Positions 63,155 through 64,000 of a stretch of 64,000 bases of DNA are shown here, in pieces. The translations under genes were made by a program, and so were the position numbers. The notes below the pieces were generated by a model. That model was not told where the DNA came from. It saw nothing but the letters and a program-made list of their open reading frames with translations, and ran no database searches. Numbering within the stretch: the stretch's first letter is position 1; every line of letters starts with the position of its first letter. Source of the stretch: Brucella haematophila (GTDB taxonomy: Bacteria > Pseudomonadota > Alphaproteobacteria > Rhizobiales > Rhizobiaceae); NCBI RefSeq assembly GCF_005938105.1, contig NZ_VCPE01000011.1, forward strand, positions 1 through 64,000. Direction: 5' to 3'.

Positions 63155-63590
63155 TCCAACAGTACTTTTCCACCCCCGGAATCGCTGATCTCGAGACCGT
63201 CAACGGGAACAAGTTTATAGTGTATTTATTTCCCGATACTGGCCTTGACGAACGCCACGACGCCCCTACTGATCCTTAAATATGCCTGTACCGGATTGAA
63301 ACATATGCCTTATTAGCGTCTGCTATCGACGTCTTGGCGGTTTACTTATCATCTGACATGCAGTAGCTTCGGAACAGCTAATATATAGGGACTTCCCAGA
63401 GCATTTCCAGCAAAAGTGCGTAGCGGTTTTGCGTAGGATAATGCTTAAAAACAAATAGATAGAGCGGCTCCACGCTTCCGTTTTAACCGGAACCGCTCTA
63501 GCTAAGTTTCGCCCATATCAGACTGCCCGATAATCTGCCCAGAACTGCTTTCGTATCTTGTTCTTATTCGTTTCGTAATGAGAGGGGACT
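63146..63590. other. Intergenic region with the third mosaic repeat
   Basis: A 445 bp gap. Apart from the LysR hairpin and the mosaic repeat (63398-63501) I see no gene; a short frame at 63097-63279 has no ribosome site. It carries the promoter of the antiporter gene. Confidence 0.45.
63398..63501 (+). repeat. Mosaic palindromic repeat, copy 3
   Basis: AGAGCATTTCCAGCAAAAGT at the start, GCGTAGCGGTTTTGCGTAGG in the middle, and the AGAGCGG / CCGCTCT inverted repeat at the right end. Differs from copy 2 at a handful of bases (one mismatch each in the two arms of the hairpin region). Confidence 0.87.
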
Positions 63591-64000
63591 ATGGCGTCAG
63601 GCGACAATCAAAAACTTCCGCTTCTCGCGCTCACTGCCATGGTTGTGGGTTCAATGGTCGGCGCAGGTATCTTCAACCTGCCCGGTCGTTTTGGCGCGGC
63701 TACCGGCCCGTTCGGGGCCATCATTGCCTGGCTGATCGCTGGTACAGGCATGTATATGCTGGCGCGCGTCTTCCAGTTATTGGCCGAGAAAAAACCCGAT
63801 ATCGACTCCGGTGTCTTTGCCTATGCCAAAGCCGGTTTCGGCAACTATATGGGTTTCCTGTCGGCTTTTGGCTACTGGCTCGGCAGTTGTCTCGGCAATG
63901 TGTTTTACTGGGTGCTGATCGGCTCCACGCTTGGCCGTTTCTTTCCCGATATTTTCGGTGACGGCAGCAGTATTCCAGCCATTGTCGTGTCGCTCATCGG
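63591..64000 (+). CDS. APC-family amino acid antiporter, 5' part (arginine/ornithine type)
   Basis: The first 136 codons of a membrane protein that runs off the window. It starts at an ATG with AGAGGGG 3-4 bases upstream. LLALTAMVVGSMVGAGIFNLPGRFG (residues ~10-34) is the APC signature (GSMVGAGIF), followed by FGAIIAWLIAGTGMYMLARVFQLLAEKKPDIDSGVFAYAKAGFGNYMGFLSAFGYW. The closest group is ArcD/basic amino acid-polyamine antiporters; an arginine deiminase cluster might follow outside the window. Confidence 0.8.
   Translation, partial: MASGDNQKLPLLALTAMVVGSMVGAGIFNLPGRFGAATGPFGAIIAWLIAGTGMYMLARVFQLLAEKKPDIDSGVFAYAKAGFGNYMGFLSAFGYWLGSCLGNVFYWVLIGSTLGRFFPDIFGDGSSIPAIVVSLI

Overview
The window looks like an alphaproteobacterial replicon of the Brucellaceae (Ochrobactrum/Brucella group), probably the second chromosome. 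Three things point there: catabolic and transport operons of rhizobial type (thuR-thuEFGKAB, pcaR-pcaIJF, a carnitine cluster with a fused dehydrogenase-thioesterase), a type Ib ribonucleotide reductase operon, and three copies of a ~105 bp mosaic repeat of the kind that is abundant in this group. The assignment rests on gene content and remembered family resemblance, not on a search.

Left edge (1-3243): the end of an integrated element. It holds the right end of an IS66-type insertion sequence, a phage-like gene truncated by it, a minus-strand operon whose genes are all coupled by ATGA overlaps (including a 36-codon gene), and a divergent pair made of a ribbon-helix-helix-like protein and a tyrosine integrase broken by one frameshift. 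The element abuts the 5' side of a selenocysteine tRNA gene (selC).

3.3-14.5 kb: pcaIJF for the last steps of the beta-ketoadipate pathway with its divergent IclR regulator and a PcaR-type operator, then a complete trehalose/maltose/sucrose uptake and utilisation operon (thuEFGKAB) with divergent thuR and two matching operators. 14.6-25.1 kb: sfnG, a CYTH-CHAD protein, a methyltransferase, mntP under a manganese riboswitch, a second dapA-like gene, and a carnitine catabolism cluster (binding protein, GlxA-type regulator, beta-keto acid cleavage enzyme, carnitine dehydrogenase-thioesterase). 25.2-31.1 kb: two adjacent DUF1801 genes and a minimal archaic (Csu-type) chaperone-usher pilus operon behind a very AT-rich stretch.

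31.1-43.1 kb: an SDR/Atu4866 pair with a divergent LysR gene, a three-subunit membrane-bound gluconate 2-dehydrogenase, and an operon of unknown substrate (two permeases, binding protein, ATPase, 2-hydroxyacid dehydrogenase, small alpha+beta protein) under a LacI regulator and a perfect 20 bp palindrome. 43.3-47.8 kb: nrdHIEF behind a cobalamin riboswitch and an NrdR-like box. 47.8-64 kb: SDR, ABC exporter, LysR/MFS pair, a FadR-type regulator with asparagine permease and asparaginase, an RND efflux pair with an upstream alpha/beta-hydrolase-fold protein that appears to lack its catalytic triad, a LysR gene, and the start of an arginine/ornithine-type antiporter cut by the window edge.
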